This document shows, piece by piece, positions 12,687-21,592 of a stretch of 54,550 nucleotides of DNA (its first letter is position 1; every line of letters starts with the position of its first letter). The position numbers and the translations under genes are program-made. The notes below the pieces were generated by a model. The model did no database searches. It was not told the DNA's origin and saw only the letters and a list, made by a program, of their open reading frames with translations. Source of the DNA: Rhodothermales bacterium (lineage in GTDB: Bacteria; Bacteroidota; Rhodothermia; Rhodothermales; UBA10348); the NCBI GenBank assembly GCA_040221055.1, contig JAVJVN010000006.1, positions 1 through 54,550 of the forward strand. Reading direction: 5' to 3'.

Positions 12687-13858
12687 GTCGTTGGGTGGGT
12701 TTGGGGATGCGATGGGCAAAGGACGCCCTGGAAGGCCACGCCGCGTGCGCCCGTGACGGACGGCATGCCGGTGGCCACGCCGTTCCAGGCTTCGTGGGCC
12801 AGTACGGCAAAACAGATGGCCTCTTTGGCGTCGACGTCGGCGCCGAGTTCGGAAAGGGGAGATACGGGGAGCGGGTGCGTGCCGGACGCGTCCAGGCCCT
12901 GCCGGAGTCCCGCCAGGAGGGTGCGGTTGTGGGCCCCGCCACCCGATACGTACAGGTGGTCCGCGCCGGGAGCGTACGTCCGGATGGCGTCGGTGATGCT
13001 CCGGACGGTCAGGGCGGTAAGGGTGGCAATCGTGTCCTCGGGCGAGAGGTTGGCGGCGCGGGCTTCGGCCAACCGTTTGTCCAGATAGGCGTCCGAGAAC
13101 AACTCCCGCCCCGTGGACTTGGGCGGCGCGAGGTGGAACCAGGGATGGTCCAGCCAGGCGGCCAGGAGGGTTTCATCGGGTCGGCCGGATGCGGCCCTCG
13201 CGCCGCCCTCATCGAACGACTCGTTGAACAGCCGCTGCATGGCGCCGTCAATCAGACGGTTGGCCGGGCCGGTGTCGAACGCCCGGACGGCGCCGCGCTC
13301 CGCGTTCGGGGGAAGCAGGGTCATGTTGGCAATGCCGCCCAGGTTCAGCAGGATCCGGTATTCGGCGGGATGGGTGTACAGGCACCAGTCCACGTACGGC
13401 ACGAGGGGCGCCCCCTGCCCACCCAGGGCCACGTCGCCTGTGCGAAAGTCGCCGACCACGGGTACGCTGAGGAGGTGGGCGAGCATGGACGGGTTGCCGG
13501 CCTGGAGGGTGTAGGGGGGATCGGCGTCGGGGGCATGCCACAGGGTCTGTCCATGCGAGCCCACCAGGCCGAGCCGCTCGGTTGGCAGTCCGGCTTCCCG
13601 CAGGGCGGCCCGGGTGCAGGCGGCGTAGAGGGCGGCCAGGCGGGCATCCAGCGAGCCGATCATGCTGGCGGGGGCCGGGTTTGTGCCGGGGGCTGCGCCC
13701 ATGGCCGATTCCAGGTCGGCCTTCAGGTCAGACGGGAGCGGGAAAACCTGGTGGTGCAGGACCTCCAGGCGGAGCTCCCGGCCGGTGCCGGTCACGTCCA
13801 CCAGGGCCACATCGACCCCGTCCAGGGACGTGCCCGTCATGATTCCCGCCGTGATCAT
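12683..13858 (-). CDS. anmK: Anhydro-N-acetylmuramic acid kinase
   Basis: AnmK opens and phosphorylates 1,6-anhydro-MurNAc to MurNAc-6-phosphate during recycling of peptidoglycan fragments. The 391-residue protein starts MITAGIMTGTSLDGVDVALV, matching the family's phosphate-binding start. It continues with GSHGQTLWHAP, VVGDFRTGDVALGGQGAPLV, LLNLGGIANMTLLP and LYVSGGGAHNRTLLAGL. It overlaps the TPR gene before it and thiL after it by four bases each, so translation is probably coupled. Whether MurQ is present elsewhere cannot be seen. Confidence 0.95.
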   Translation of the reverse strand: MITAGIMTGTSLDGVDVALVDVTGTGRELRLEVLHHQVFPLPSDLKADLESAMGAAPGTNPAPASMIGSLDARLAALYAACTRAALREAGLPTERLGLVGSHGQTLWHAPDADPPYTLQAGNPSMLAHLLSVPVVGDFRTGDVALGGQGAPLVPYVDWCLYTHPAEYRILLNLGGIANMTLLPPNAERGAVRAFDTGPANRLIDGAMQRLFNESFDEGGARAASGRPDETLLAAWLDHPWFHLAPPKSTGRELFSDAYLDKRLAEARAANLSPEDTIATLTALTVRSITDAIRTYAPGADHLYVSGGGAHNRTLLAGLRQGLDASGTHPLPVSPLSELGADVDAKEAICFAVLAHEAWNGVATGMPSVTGARGVAFQGVLCPSHPQTHPTT

Positions 13859-14505
13859 GCCGTTCCCGTGGCCTTTTGACGCATTTCGTGGGCCTTGCGG
13901 GAAAAGTCCCCGGCCCGCTCCGGGTGTTTCAGGGCCAGCTTCTCGTACACCGCGGCCGCGTCCAGATAGTAGGCCTGGTTGGCATAGATGCGGGCGAGCG
14001 TTTCGCTGACCACTTCTTCCGGCTCGTTGGCGGCTTCGGCTTCCGCCAGTTCCTCTTCGGAGAGGGGCTGGACATCCGGATCGGGCACAATCCGGGCGGT
14101 TTCCAATTCTTCGATGAGGCGGTTCAGGTCTGCGAACCCCTGGGTGGAAGAATCACCGGGCGCACCGTCCGCTCCAGCGCCGGCGACGGAACCAGCAGCA
14201 GCACCCGCATCAGATCCGCCAACCGCGCCAGCCGCCTGGGCACCGTATTCGCGGCGCAGGACCGCCATCCGGAGGCCTTCCTGGACCACGGGGCTTCCCG
14301 GGCAGAGCCGCGCCGCGTGCTGCCAGTGGTGGCAGGCCGTTTCCAGGTCCTGTTCGCCTTCCGATGCGCGCGCCAGCAGGACGCGCGGCGCGGCGGCGAG
14401 GGGCGCCTGCCGGACCAGGTCATCGAGCATGCCGCGGGCGGCACTGAAATCTCCTTCTTCCAGGAGCAGCATGGCACGATGGATGTCTGGAGTCGCGGAA
14501 GTCAT
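13855..14505 (-). CDS. TPR-repeat protein
   Basis: The product has 216 residues from ATG 14505 (MTSATPDIHRAMLLLEEGDF). There are two TPR-like helical hairpins at residues 8-75, then a low-complexity Ala/Gly-rich linker (about 88-120). An acidic helical region (PLSEEELAEAEAANEPEEVV) and a final TPR-like pair (SETLARIYANQAYYLDAAAV) end the protein. No signal peptide is seen, so it is probably cytoplasmic. It lies between a GT2 glycosyltransferase and anmK with 4-base overlaps on both sides. An adaptor role in envelope synthesis is possible but only inferred from position. Confidence 0.8.
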   Translation of the reverse strand: MTSATPDIHRAMLLLEEGDFSAARGMLDDLVRQAPLAAAPRVLLARASEGEQDLETACHHWQHAARLCPGSPVVQEGLRMAVLRREYGAQAAGAVGGSDAGAAAGSVAGAGADGAPGDSSTQGFADLNRLIEELETARIVPDPDVQPLSEEELAEAEAANEPEEVVSETLARIYANQAYYLDAAAVYEKLALKHPERAGDFSRKAHEMRQKATGTA

Positions 14506-15986
14506 GGGCTTATGGGATGACGGCGTCGGATCGCCTGAAGCAGGTTGTACACGGTAACAAACAAAAAACCGGCGGCAAAAAGAAGCTGGAACGGCAGCCC
14601 GGCCCAGTGTCCGGCGTCCACCAGCCGGAACACCCAGTACACCGACCAGACGGCCAGGATTCCTTCCACCCAAACCAGCATCGGAATACCCATGGATGCA
14701 TAGGGCAGCTGCCACCAGGCCCGGGGCGCGCGTCCACCGGCTGCGAATTTCGGGGTGCGGTGGAACGGGGTTTCCCGCCCTACCAGGACTTCGAGCGCCG
14801 CGACCGTGTTGTTCACGCACATCCCGACACTGCCCGCCATGAAGACCGGAAACAGCGCCATGCGTCGCATCCAATCGGGGTGGGCCGTCTGCTGCGACCG
14901 CACGTGCGCCAGGAGGAATCCCAGGAACCCCAGCAGCCCCACGGACATGACGGCAAAGTACAGGTCGCCCGGGCCGTCCCGCAAGAGCAGGACCGGCGCG
15001 TGCACGAGCGCCGCCAGCAACAGGAAGGGAAACACCAGGTTGGCCGTCAAATGCAGGAGGCCCTCAGCCTTCACGCGGCGCGGGAGCCGCGCCCGGAGCA
15101 GCCGGGGCAGCAACTTCACGGCCGTCTGCACCCCGCCTTTCGTCCAGCGGTGCTGTTGCATGCGGAACGCGTTCATGGATACCGGCAATTCGGCCGGGAC
15201 CACGGTGTCCACGTCGTATTTCAATCGCCAACCCATCAATTGCGCGCGGTAGCTCAGGTCCAGATCCTCGGTCAGGGTGTTGGACTCCCACCCTCCGGCC
15301 GCCTCAATGGCTTCCCGCCGCCACACACCGGCCGTACCGTTGAAATTGATGAAGCACCCCAGCGCCTGCCGCATGGGCTGCTCGATGGTGAAGTGCGCAT
15401 CGAGTCCGAACGCCTGGACCCGCGTGAGCAGCGATTCGTCCTCGTTCAGGTGCCCCCACCGGGCCTGCACCAGACCCACGTCCGGCGCATCGAGCTGCGG
15501 CACCAGCCGCCGCAGAAAATCGGCCCCCGGCAGGAAGTCGGCGTCCAAGATGGCAATCAGGCTGCCCGTGGCGGTGTCCAACCCGTTCTGCAGGGCGCCG
15601 GCCTTGTAGCCGTCACGCGATGAGCGTCGAACGTGTACGATGTCGACGCCGCGGGCCGTCCACTCGGCCACCCTCTCCGCCACCACCTGCACGGTTTCGT
15701 CGTCCGAATCATCGAGGACCTGGATCTGCAACCGGTCCCGGGGCCAGTCCAGGCGCGCGCACGCATCGGTTATCCGGGCGGCCACATGGCGCTCATTATA
15801 GAGCGGAATCTGGACGGTCACGCGCGGGAGCCCGGCGAGCGCATCTTCCGGAAATGCAGGATCTGCTGATTGGCCATCTGCATCGGCGTGGCCCCGCCGG
15901 ATGTCCACCCATGCCAGCAACAGGAGATGCACGCCGAACACGAACAACACCAGCATGGCCAGTGCATATAGAACCGGGACTACCAA
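14502..15986 (-). CDS. Processive family 2 glycosyltransferase, membrane bound
   Basis: The 494-residue protein has an N-terminal membrane helix (about 7-27) and a GT-A domain. That domain contains PRVTVQIPLYNE, the nucleotide-sugar-binding LIAILDADFLPG, TEDLDLSYRAQLMGW, and QQHRWTKG, the Q-x-x-R-W motif of processive cellulose/hyaluronan-synthase-like enzymes. Four or so helices follow (about 310-370 and 430-480). It should polymerise or add a sugar at the inner membrane. It overlaps lptE by seven bases and the TPR gene by four. No PilZ domain or BcsB partner is seen, so it is not a standard cellulose synthase. Confidence 0.9.
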   Translation of the reverse strand: MVVPVLYALAMLVLFVFGVHLLLLAWVDIRRGHADADGQSADPAFPEDALAGLPRVTVQIPLYNERHVAARITDACARLDWPRDRLQIQVLDDSDDETVQVVAERVAEWTARGVDIVHVRRSSRDGYKAGALQNGLDTATGSLIAILDADFLPGADFLRRLVPQLDAPDVGLVQARWGHLNEDESLLTRVQAFGLDAHFTIEQPMRQALGCFINFNGTAGVWRREAIEAAGGWESNTLTEDLDLSYRAQLMGWRLKYDVDTVVPAELPVSMNAFRMQQHRWTKGGVQTAVKLLPRLLRARLPRRVKAEGLLHLTANLVFPFLLLAALVHAPVLLLRDGPGDLYFAVMSVGLLGFLGFLLAHVRSQQTAHPDWMRRMALFPVFMAGSVGMCVNNTVAALEVLVGRETPFHRTPKFAAGGRAPRAWWQLPYASMGIPMLVWVEGILAVWSVYWVFRLVDAGHWAGLPFQLLFAAGFLFVTVYNLLQAIRRRHPISP

Positions 15987-16501
15987 TTCGACGTGGCCGC
16001 GGTAAAGATGTCGTCGGCGATTTTTTCCAGGGCGGCGCTCGCGGCCGCCTCCTCGAGCGAGGGGTCCAGGGGATCGTAGTCCTCGAACGCCGAGAACGAC
16101 CGGTTCAGCAGTTCCTGCTCGCGGACGCGGTCGGTGTAGACGACCTGGACCGCGATGGACACCCGGTTGCGGCTGGCCTGCTCGTTGCCGGTGATGGATG
16201 TGGGCTGGTTGGTGTAGCGCAGAATCCGGGCGCGGAGCACGGCGTCGGCCCGATTCTCGTCCTGCTCGAGCGAGAGCCGCGTCTGCTGGACGAACCGGTC
16301 CAGGAGCAATTCTGTCATGGTATCCTCGAGCGAGGTCACCGTCGAGACGCTCTCATCGATCACGAGTGGCACGGCAATGGTCCCGAGGTGTTCGGGAATG
16401 CTGGCACCCGTGAAGGTATAGTATCCGCAGCCGCCCAGGGCGAGGACGGCGGCGACCAGCAGCACGGCGCGCGAACAGGCGGTATGCAGGCGGCGCATCA
16501 T
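15980..16501 (-). CDS. lptE: LptE family outer-membrane lipoprotein
   Basis: This 173-residue lipoprotein has a signal ending LALGGCGYYTFTG, with the lipobox Cys near residue 25. The GCGYY-TF-G start and the following block IPEHLGTIAVPLVIDES are typical of the Bacteroidota LptE family. LptE plugs the LptD barrel that inserts lipopolysaccharide into the outer membrane. It sits just after the sigma-54 activator and miaB, an order I recall as common in this phylum. It overlaps its upstream neighbour by four bases and the GT2 gene by seven. Confidence 0.85.
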   Translation of the reverse strand: MMRRLHTACSRAVLLVAAVLALGGCGYYTFTGASIPEHLGTIAVPLVIDESVSTVTSLEDTMTELLLDRFVQQTRLSLEQDENRADAVLRARILRYTNQPTSITGNEQASRNRVSIAVQVVYTDRVREQELLNRSFSAFEDYDPLDPSLEEAAASAALEKIADDIFTAATSNW

Positions 16502-17844
16502 TCGTCGAGGACGTCCATGTCCTTCAGTTTCCGGTAGAGGGTGCGCTCGGAGATCCCGAGGGCCTCGGCGGTCTGCCGGCGGTTGCCTTCGAATCGTTCC
16601 AGGGCGGTGGCAATCAGGGTCCGTTCGGCTTCCTCCAGGGTCGGGAGCCGACTGGGGTCATCGTTCTCAACCGACGCCGCCCCTTCTTCGTCCAGCTCAT
16701 AGGGCACGTCTTCGATATATCGATCTTCGTCGCCGCCGTGCAGCATGAGGTAGCGGGGCGCATCTTCCGGCTCGGCGGTGGCGCGGCCCGAGGGCGCGGG
16801 TCCGGCAGCGTGCCCATGCGAATGCCCGGCCGAATGCCCGTGTTCACCGCGCGCCACGCCCGCAGAACCGGACCCGGTACCGGAACCGGACGCGGCCATG
16901 AGGGCCATCTGCTCTTTCATTCCCCGCACTTCCTCGCGCAATTCAATCAGGGCCCGGTATATGATTTCGCGCTCCTTCCCGCTCTGCCCCGAATCGCTCG
17001 AAAAACTCTCCTGTCCGGCCGCGTGCCCCACCGGAACCAGGCCCACGCCGGAGCCACTCGCCGACACGCCCCGCAGATACGGCCGCACGTCCTCGGCGGT
17101 GACTTCATCGCGGCCCAGCAACACCACGGTCTGCTCGGCCACGTTGCGCAGCTCGCGGATGTTGCCCGGCCAGCGGTACTGCAGGAAAAGCGAGCGCGCA
17201 TCGCTGGACAGCCGGGGCGCCGACGAATTGTATTTCTGCGCGAACCGGTGCTGGAAATGCTCGAAAATGGGCAGGATGTCCTCGCGCCGCTCCCGGAGCG
17301 GGGGCACGCGGATGATGACCGTGCTCAGCCGGTAGTACAGGTCCTCGCGGAACCGCCCGGCTTCCACTTCCCGCGCCAGGTCCTTGTTCGTGGCCGCAAT
17401 CACGCGGACGTCGGATTTCAGGAGATTCGATGCGCCCACGCGGCTGAATTCGCCCGTCTCCAGCACGCGAAGCAGGCGGACCTGCGCCGTGAGGGGCATT
17501 TCGCCGATCTCATCCAGGAAAATGGTGGATGCGTTGGCCTCCTCGAAGTACCCCGTACGCCGCTCGACGGCCCCGGTGTAGGCGCCCTTCTCGGCCCCGA
17601 ACAATTCGGATTCGATGAGCCCCTCCGGAATGGCCCCGCAGTTCACAATGAGCATGGTCTTGTGCCGGCGGGCACTGAGGTCATGGATGGCATGCGCCAC
17701 CAGTTCCTTGCCGACCCCGCTCTCCCCCTCAATGAGCGCCGTTATGCCCGTTGCAGCAATCTGGCGTACGCGGTCAATGACGTGCCGGATGCCGGGCGAC
17801 GTGCCGATGATCCCGAACCGTTCCTGGAGTGAGCTTCTGTCCAT
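16498..17844 (-). CDS. Sigma-54-dependent activator, AAA+ with Fis-type HTH, His-rich linker
   Basis: The start is ATG 17844 (MDRSSLQERFGIIGTSPGIR), giving 448 residues with no receiver or GAF domain ahead of the AAA+ core. Walker A is GESGVGKE; the sigma-54 contact loop reads GAYTGA (a known variant of GAFTGA); Walker B is TIFLDEIGEM; RWPGNIRELRNV follows. The C-terminus is a Fis-type helix-turn-helix (RRQTAEALGISERTLYRKLK). Between core and HTH lies a roughly 100-residue linker with GEHGHSAGHSHGHAAG, which is His-rich. With no sensory domain, its activity must be set by abundance, a partner or the linker. Co-transcribed with miaB (4-base gap) and lptE (ATGA overlap). Confidence 0.92.
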   Translation of the reverse strand: MDRSSLQERFGIIGTSPGIRHVIDRVRQIAATGITALIEGESGVGKELVAHAIHDLSARRHKTMLIVNCGAIPEGLIESELFGAEKGAYTGAVERRTGYFEEANASTIFLDEIGEMPLTAQVRLLRVLETGEFSRVGASNLLKSDVRVIAATNKDLAREVEAGRFREDLYYRLSTVIIRVPPLRERREDILPIFEHFQHRFAQKYNSSAPRLSSDARSLFLQYRWPGNIRELRNVAEQTVVLLGRDEVTAEDVRPYLRGVSASGSGVGLVPVGHAAGQESFSSDSGQSGKEREIIYRALIELREEVRGMKEQMALMAASGSGTGSGSAGVARGEHGHSAGHSHGHAAGPAPSGRATAEPEDAPRYLMLHGGDEDRYIEDVPYELDEEGAASVENDDPSRLPTLEEAERTLIATALERFEGNRRQTAEALGISERTLYRKLKDMDVLDE

Positions 17845-17848
17845 GGCG

Positions 17849-19267
17849 TCAGGCCGTGTGCGAGGACAGACCCAGGGCCGTGCCCAGCAGTGTCGCCGAG
17901 GTGCAATCGTCCACGCGGACGCGGACGTACTGGCCCTTCTCGTAGGACTCCCGGTCGAAGACGACCATCTTGTTGGTGTCCGTCCGGCCGGAGAGCTGCT
18001 CGTCGCTGCGGCGCGACGGGCCCTCGACGAGCACCACGTGTTCACGGCCGATTTCCGCCCGGTTGCTCTCCAGCGAGATCCCGGACTGCAATTCAATGAT
18101 GTCGGTCAGGCGTCGCTTCTTGACGGCTTCCGGCACGTCGTCCGTGTATTTGCGGGCGGCGTACGTGTCCGGCCGCTCGGAATACATGAACATGTAGGCG
18201 TGTTCGTAGCGGACGGCTTCCATGAGCGACAGCGTATCCTGGTGCTCCTCCTCGGTCTCGCCGCAGAATCCGGTAATGATGTCCGTGGACAGCGAGACGC
18301 CGGGCACGATCTTCTTGGCCCGCTCGACGAGGTCCAGGTACTGGTCCCGCGTGTAGGTGCGCCGCATGCGGGCCAGCATGTCGGTGTTGCCGTGCTGGAC
18401 GGGCAGATGGATGTAGTTGCACACGTTCGGCCGCTCGGCGTGTACGTGCAGCAATTCCTCGGAGCAGTCCTTGGGATGGCTCGTGGAATAGCGAATACGC
18501 AGCTCGGGCGAAATCAGGCTGATCCGGTACAGCAACTCGGCAAACGATACGCCCGGCGCGCTGTACGAATTCACGTTCTGTCCGAGCACCGTGACCTCCT
18601 TGAAGCCGGCCTCGACCAGGGCCTTGCACTCGTCCAGGATGCTCTCGGCGGATCGGCTGCGCTCGCGGCCCCGCGTGAACGGGACGACGCAGAACGAGCA
18701 CATGTTGTCGCATCCCCGCATGATGGTCACGAACGAGGAAATCCCGTTCGTATCGTACCGGACGGGCAGGATGTCATCGTACGTCTCCTCCTTCGAGAGC
18801 TGCACGTTGACGGCCGCCTGGCCCGTATCCCAGGCCTGGGACAGCAGGTTCGGCAGGTCGCGGTAGGCATCCGGGCCGACCACCATGTCCACCAGCTTCT
18901 CCTGCTCCAGGAGCTTGTGGCGCAGCCGCTCGGCCATGCAGCCCAATACGCCCAGCCGGAGGTCGGGATTGCGCTTGGTCTTCTCGGAGCGGAGCTCATC
19001 CAGGCGGCGTCGCACCTTCTGCTCGGCGTTCTCGCGGATGGCGCAGGTGTTGATGAGCACCACGTCGGCCTCCGCGAGGTCGTGCGTGAGCCCGTACCCG
19101 CCCTCTTTCAGGACCGACGCAACGATTTCCGAATCCGATACGTTCATCTGGCACCCGTACGTCTCGATGTACACGTTGCGGTGCCCGGAGGCCGTGGCGG
19201 AAATCGACTTCGGGCGGTCCAGTTCGGCCGGATCGTCCAGGATGGGGATGTCGTCGGTAAGCTGCAT
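17849..19267 (-). CDS. miaB: tRNA-2-methylthio-N6-dimethylallyladenosine synthase
   Basis: MiaB adds the methylthio group to i6A37 of tRNAs reading U-starting codons. The 472-residue protein has the N-terminal methylthiotransferase domain ([20 protein letters not shown], then [17 protein letters not shown], then [10 protein letters not shown]) with its three cluster cysteines. The radical SAM motif is [21 protein letters not shown]-terminal TRAM domain ends the protein. It is the first gene of the seven-gene operon, and its upstream region (19268-19396) is shared with the divergent yebC gene. Confidence 0.96.
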   Translation of the reverse strand: MQLTDDIPILDDPAELDRPKSISATASGHRNVYIETYGCQMNVSDSEIVASVLKEGGYGLTHDLAEADVVLINTCAIRENAEQKVRRRLDELRSEKTKRNPDLRLGVLGCMAERLRHKLLEQEKLVDMVVGPDAYRDLPNLLSQAWDTGQAAVNVQLSKEETYDDILPVRYDTNGISSFVTIMRGCDNMCSFCVVPFTRGRERSRSAESILDECKALVEAGFKEVTVLGQNVNSYSAPGVSFAELLYRISLISPELRIRYSTSHPKDCSEELLHVHAERPNVCNYIHLPVQHGNTDMLARMRRTYTRDQYLDLVERAKKIVPGVSLSTDIITGFCGETEEEHQDTLSLMEAVRYEHAYMFMYSERPDTYAARKYTDDVPEAVKKRRLTDIIELQSGISLESNRAEIGREHVVLVEGPSRRSDEQLSGRTDTNKMVVFDRESYEKGQYVRVRVDDCTSATLLGTALGLSSHTA

Positions 19268-19396
19268 GGTCCTCGTCGGTGAAGGACAGGTGGAATACCC
19301 GACAAAATGTCAGGTTCCGAATCCCGCCGGCATTTGTGGGCGTTACACCGGCCATTCACAATCGCAATCTCCTGACCGCGCACCGCGCAGACTCCC

Positions 19397-20143
19397 ATGG
19401 CTGGCCACAATAAATGGTCAAAGATCAAGCGGCAGAAGGCCGTAACCGATGCCCGGCGCTCCAAGGCCTGGGCCCGCATTACCCGTGATATCATGGTGGC
19501 CGCCCGCGAAAGCGGTGGCGACATCGGCATGAATCCGCGCCTGGCGCTCGCCGTGGACAAGGCCAAGGGCGAAAACATGCCCAAGGACAACATTGAGCGG
19601 GCCATCAAACGCGGCACGGGCGAAATCCAGGGCGCCGACTACGTCGAAATGGCGTACGAGGGCTATGCGCCGGGCGGCATTGCGGTTTTTGTTGATGCGC
19701 TCACCGACAACACCAACCGTTCGGTGGCCGACATCCGGGCCGTGTTTTCGAAGGCCGGCGGCAGCCTCGGCCAGAGCGGCTCCGTCGCGTTCCAGTTTGA
19801 GCGGAAAGGAGTTTTCGAGGTCCCGGCTGACAAATACGCCGAGGACACCCTCTTCGAACTGGCGGTGGAAGCCGGCGCGGAAAACCTGGAGCTCGAGGAC
19901 GACATGTTCGTGATCACGTCGCCCGTCGAAGCCTTCGGCGACGTCCAGCATGCGCTTGAGAAGGCCGACATCGAGATTGCCGAGTCGTCCCTGCAGCGGA
20001 TTCCGACCACCACGACGGTCGTCGACGCCGAGACCGCGCGCAAAGTGGCCCGCCTGATAGAAAAACTGGAAGAACTGCAGGACGTGCAGTCCGTCTGGAC
20101 CACCATGGAGTTCACGGAAGACACCCTGGAGGCCATTGCGTGA
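19397..20143 (+). CDS. yebC: YebC/PmpR family protein (TACO1-like)
   Basis: The 248-residue protein begins MAGHNKWSKIKRQKAVTDAR, the near-invariant family start, followed by KGENMPKDNIERAIKRGTG and YEGYAPGGIAVFVDALTDNT. The family was annotated as transcriptional regulators. Work on homologues also links it to translation of proline-rich stretches. It overlaps ruvC by four bases (GTGA), a pairing of YebC with Holliday-junction genes seen in many bacteria. Confidence 0.95.
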   Translation: MAGHNKWSKIKRQKAVTDARRSKAWARITRDIMVAARESGGDIGMNPRLALAVDKAKGENMPKDNIERAIKRGTGEIQGADYVEMAYEGYAPGGIAVFVDALTDNTNRSVADIRAVFSKAGGSLGQSGSVAFQFERKGVFEVPADKYAEDTLFELAVEAGAENLELEDDMFVITSPVEAFGDVQHALEKADIEIAESSLQRIPTTTTVVDAETARKVARLIEKLEELQDVQSVWTTMEFTEDTLEAIA

Positions 20144-20682
20144 TTATCCTGGGCATTGATCCGGGGTCGCACGTTACCGGGTTCGGCGTCGTGCTGGCCG
20201 AGGACGGCCGTGAGCGGCTGCTGGACTCGGGCATCATCCGCGTGGCGGGCACGCCGGACCACCAGCTCCGCCTGAAGCGGATTTACGAGGGTGTCTGCGA
20301 ACTGATCGGCCTGCACAGACCGGATTGGTGCGCCATCGAAATGCCCATCTACGGCAACAACGCGCAGTCCATGCTGAAACTGGGCCGCGCCCAGGCCGCG
20401 GCCATGATGGCGGCCCTGAACCACGAAATTCCCGTCCTGGAATACACCCCGAAGCAGGTCAAGAAGTCCGTCACGGGCAACGGAAACGCCTCAAAGGAGC
20501 AGGTCCATTACATGATCCGCTCCATCCTGCACCTGGCCGACGACTTCGCCCTGACCATGGACACCACCGACGCCCTCGCCGTCGCCCTCTGCCACGCCCA
20601 CCGCGACGAGCCCACCACCGGCGGCGGCAAAAAAGACTGGGCCGCCTTCATCCGGAACAACCCGGAGCGGTTGAAGGGTTAG
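20140..20682 (+). CDS. ruvC: Holliday junction endodeoxyribonuclease RuvC
   Basis: RuvC resolves Holliday junctions by symmetric nicking. The 180-residue protein starts with GTG at 20140 (MIILGIDPGSHVTGFGVVL). The four acidic catalytic positions are visible: D7 in GIDPG, E in CAIEMPIYG, and the aspartates in TMDTTDALAVALCHAH. It is translationally coupled to yebC. Its TAG stop (20680-20682) lies inside the left inverted repeat of the MITE-like element, so the last codon choice is fixed by that element. Confidence 0.95.
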   Translation: MIILGIDPGSHVTGFGVVLAEDGRERLLDSGIIRVAGTPDHQLRLKRIYEGVCELIGLHRPDWCAIEMPIYGNNAQSMLKLGRAQAAAMMAALNHEIPVLEYTPKQVKKSVTGNGNASKEQVHYMIRSILHLADDFALTMDTTDALAVALCHAHRDEPTTGGGKKDWAAFIRNNPERLKG

Positions 20683-20950
20683 GGCGTGTTCACACTACGC
20701 CAGAACCCGCTGTAGCTGTCAGAAATGGCGTTTATCACGGCGAGAGGAGTGAAGTATGGCAGCGTCATACGAGTGACGAACAACACAGAGAAACGCCATT
20801 TCCGACGCTACCCGAAGGGACGGGGCCAATTTGGCACCCACCGGCGTTGTCCTCACCTCGAGTAACGCTGCTACACTTCGGCTCGTCCGCCTTGGCGGAC
20901 ACCAAATTGGCCACCGTCAGCGGGTTCTGGCGTAGTGTGAACACGCCCTA
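20680..20950. repeat. MITE-like element with 33-bp perfect terminal inverted repeats
   Basis: Bases 20680-20712 and 20918-20950 are perfect reverse complements (33 bp; outer ends TAGGGCGTGTTCACAC and its complement). Removing the outermost TA from each side leaves 31-bp repeats flanked by a TA duplication, as made by IS630/Tc1-mariner-like and some IS5-family transposases. Inside are nested inverted repeats: GAAATGGCGTTT (20722-20733) with 20791-20802, GGCCAATTTGG (20824-20834) with 20902-20912, a GTATG/CATAC stem (20754-20770), and GTCCGCC-TT-GGCGGAC (20885-20900). There is no transposase. The TAG stops of ruvC and of the opposing gene both fall in the outer repeats. It may also act as a bidirectional terminator. 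Confidence 0.8.
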
Positions 20951-21232
20951 GTTCTTCAGCGTCACGCCGCGCTCTTCGTCGCGGAGCTTGATGATTTCCT
21001 TGACCTCGTCCTGGTCCACGTCGCCGTGGCTCATGCGGTGGATGAGGTGCGCAATCTGATTGCCCTTGTGGGCAGCCTGGTTCCACTCGGGATGGGCCTG
21101 CTCGATGATGGCGACCAGGATCCGGATGTAGCCGTAGCGCTCCTCCTTGGTGGGGATGGCACCGATCTTGCGGGCGAAGAGCTCGGCGTTGCGGCCTACC
21201 TGGCGATCGGAGATTTTTTCGAGCTTGGTCAT
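20948..21232 (-). CDS. DUF4290-like protein, possibly truncated
   Basis: The 94-residue product (MTKLEKISDRQVGRNAELFA) resembles the N-terminal half of DUF4290, a Bacteroidota family of unknown function. The matching parts are GRNAELFARKIG, TKEERYGYIRILVAIIE and the NQIAHLIHRMSHGDVD block. From memory, full-length members are about 200 residues. This one ends at a TAG supplied by the terminal repeat of the adjacent MITE-like element. It may have been cut short by insertion, or belong to a short subgroup. It is divergent from the 90-residue gene at 21308. Confidence 0.55.
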   Translation of the reverse strand: MTKLEKISDRQVGRNAELFARKIGAIPTKEERYGYIRILVAIIEQAHPEWNQAAHKGNQIAHLIHRMSHGDVDQDEVKEIIKLRDEERGVTLKN

Positions 21233-21307
21233 ATCCGTTGGGAATCTGATGGGATGCGTTCGGACGTGTGCATTCGCGCGCGGTTCCCTAATTTGCCATG
21301 GTCCGCC

Positions 21308-21580
21308 ATGAAAAAAGACCTCACAACATATCGCCTGGAGCTATTGCCCATCGTGCCGGCGTTCCATCGTCGCGCACGCAACAAGGGCCGGTTCGACGAT
21401 GGACAACTGGTCTATTACGGCCCCATGCCCTCGTATTACGGCATTGGTGAGGTGCGCCGCATGGTGGACGGCTTCGTGAGCGTGGATTTCCGGGGAACCG
21501 GGCAGTTCGGCGTCCACGAGGATGTCTTCCGCCCCGAGTACCTGATTCCCATTCCCGCTTCCACCCTGAATCTCCTCTGA
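21308..21580 (+). CDS. Conserved-looking small hypothetical protein, 90 residues
   Basis: ATG 21308 gives MKKDLTTYRLELLPIVPAFH. Composition is that of a soluble protein rich in aromatic and basic residues (GRFDDGQLVYYGPMPSYYGI; RMVDGFVSVDFRG). No signal peptide or membrane segment is seen and I recognise no domain. Codon use is like the surrounding core genes. It precedes the lipoprotein gene by 12 bases on the same strand, so a shared transcript is likely. Confidence 0.6.
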   Translation: MKKDLTTYRLELLPIVPAFHRRARNKGRFDDGQLVYYGPMPSYYGIGEVRRMVDGFVSVDFRGTGQFGVHEDVFRPEYLIPIPASTLNLL

Positions 21581-21592
21581 TCCGGATTCGTC

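Noticed and set aside
20325-20951. Open frame running from ruvC through the inverted-repeat element.
   Set aside because: It is an alternate frame of ruvC; the element's symmetry makes similar peptides appear on both strands, not evidence of coding.
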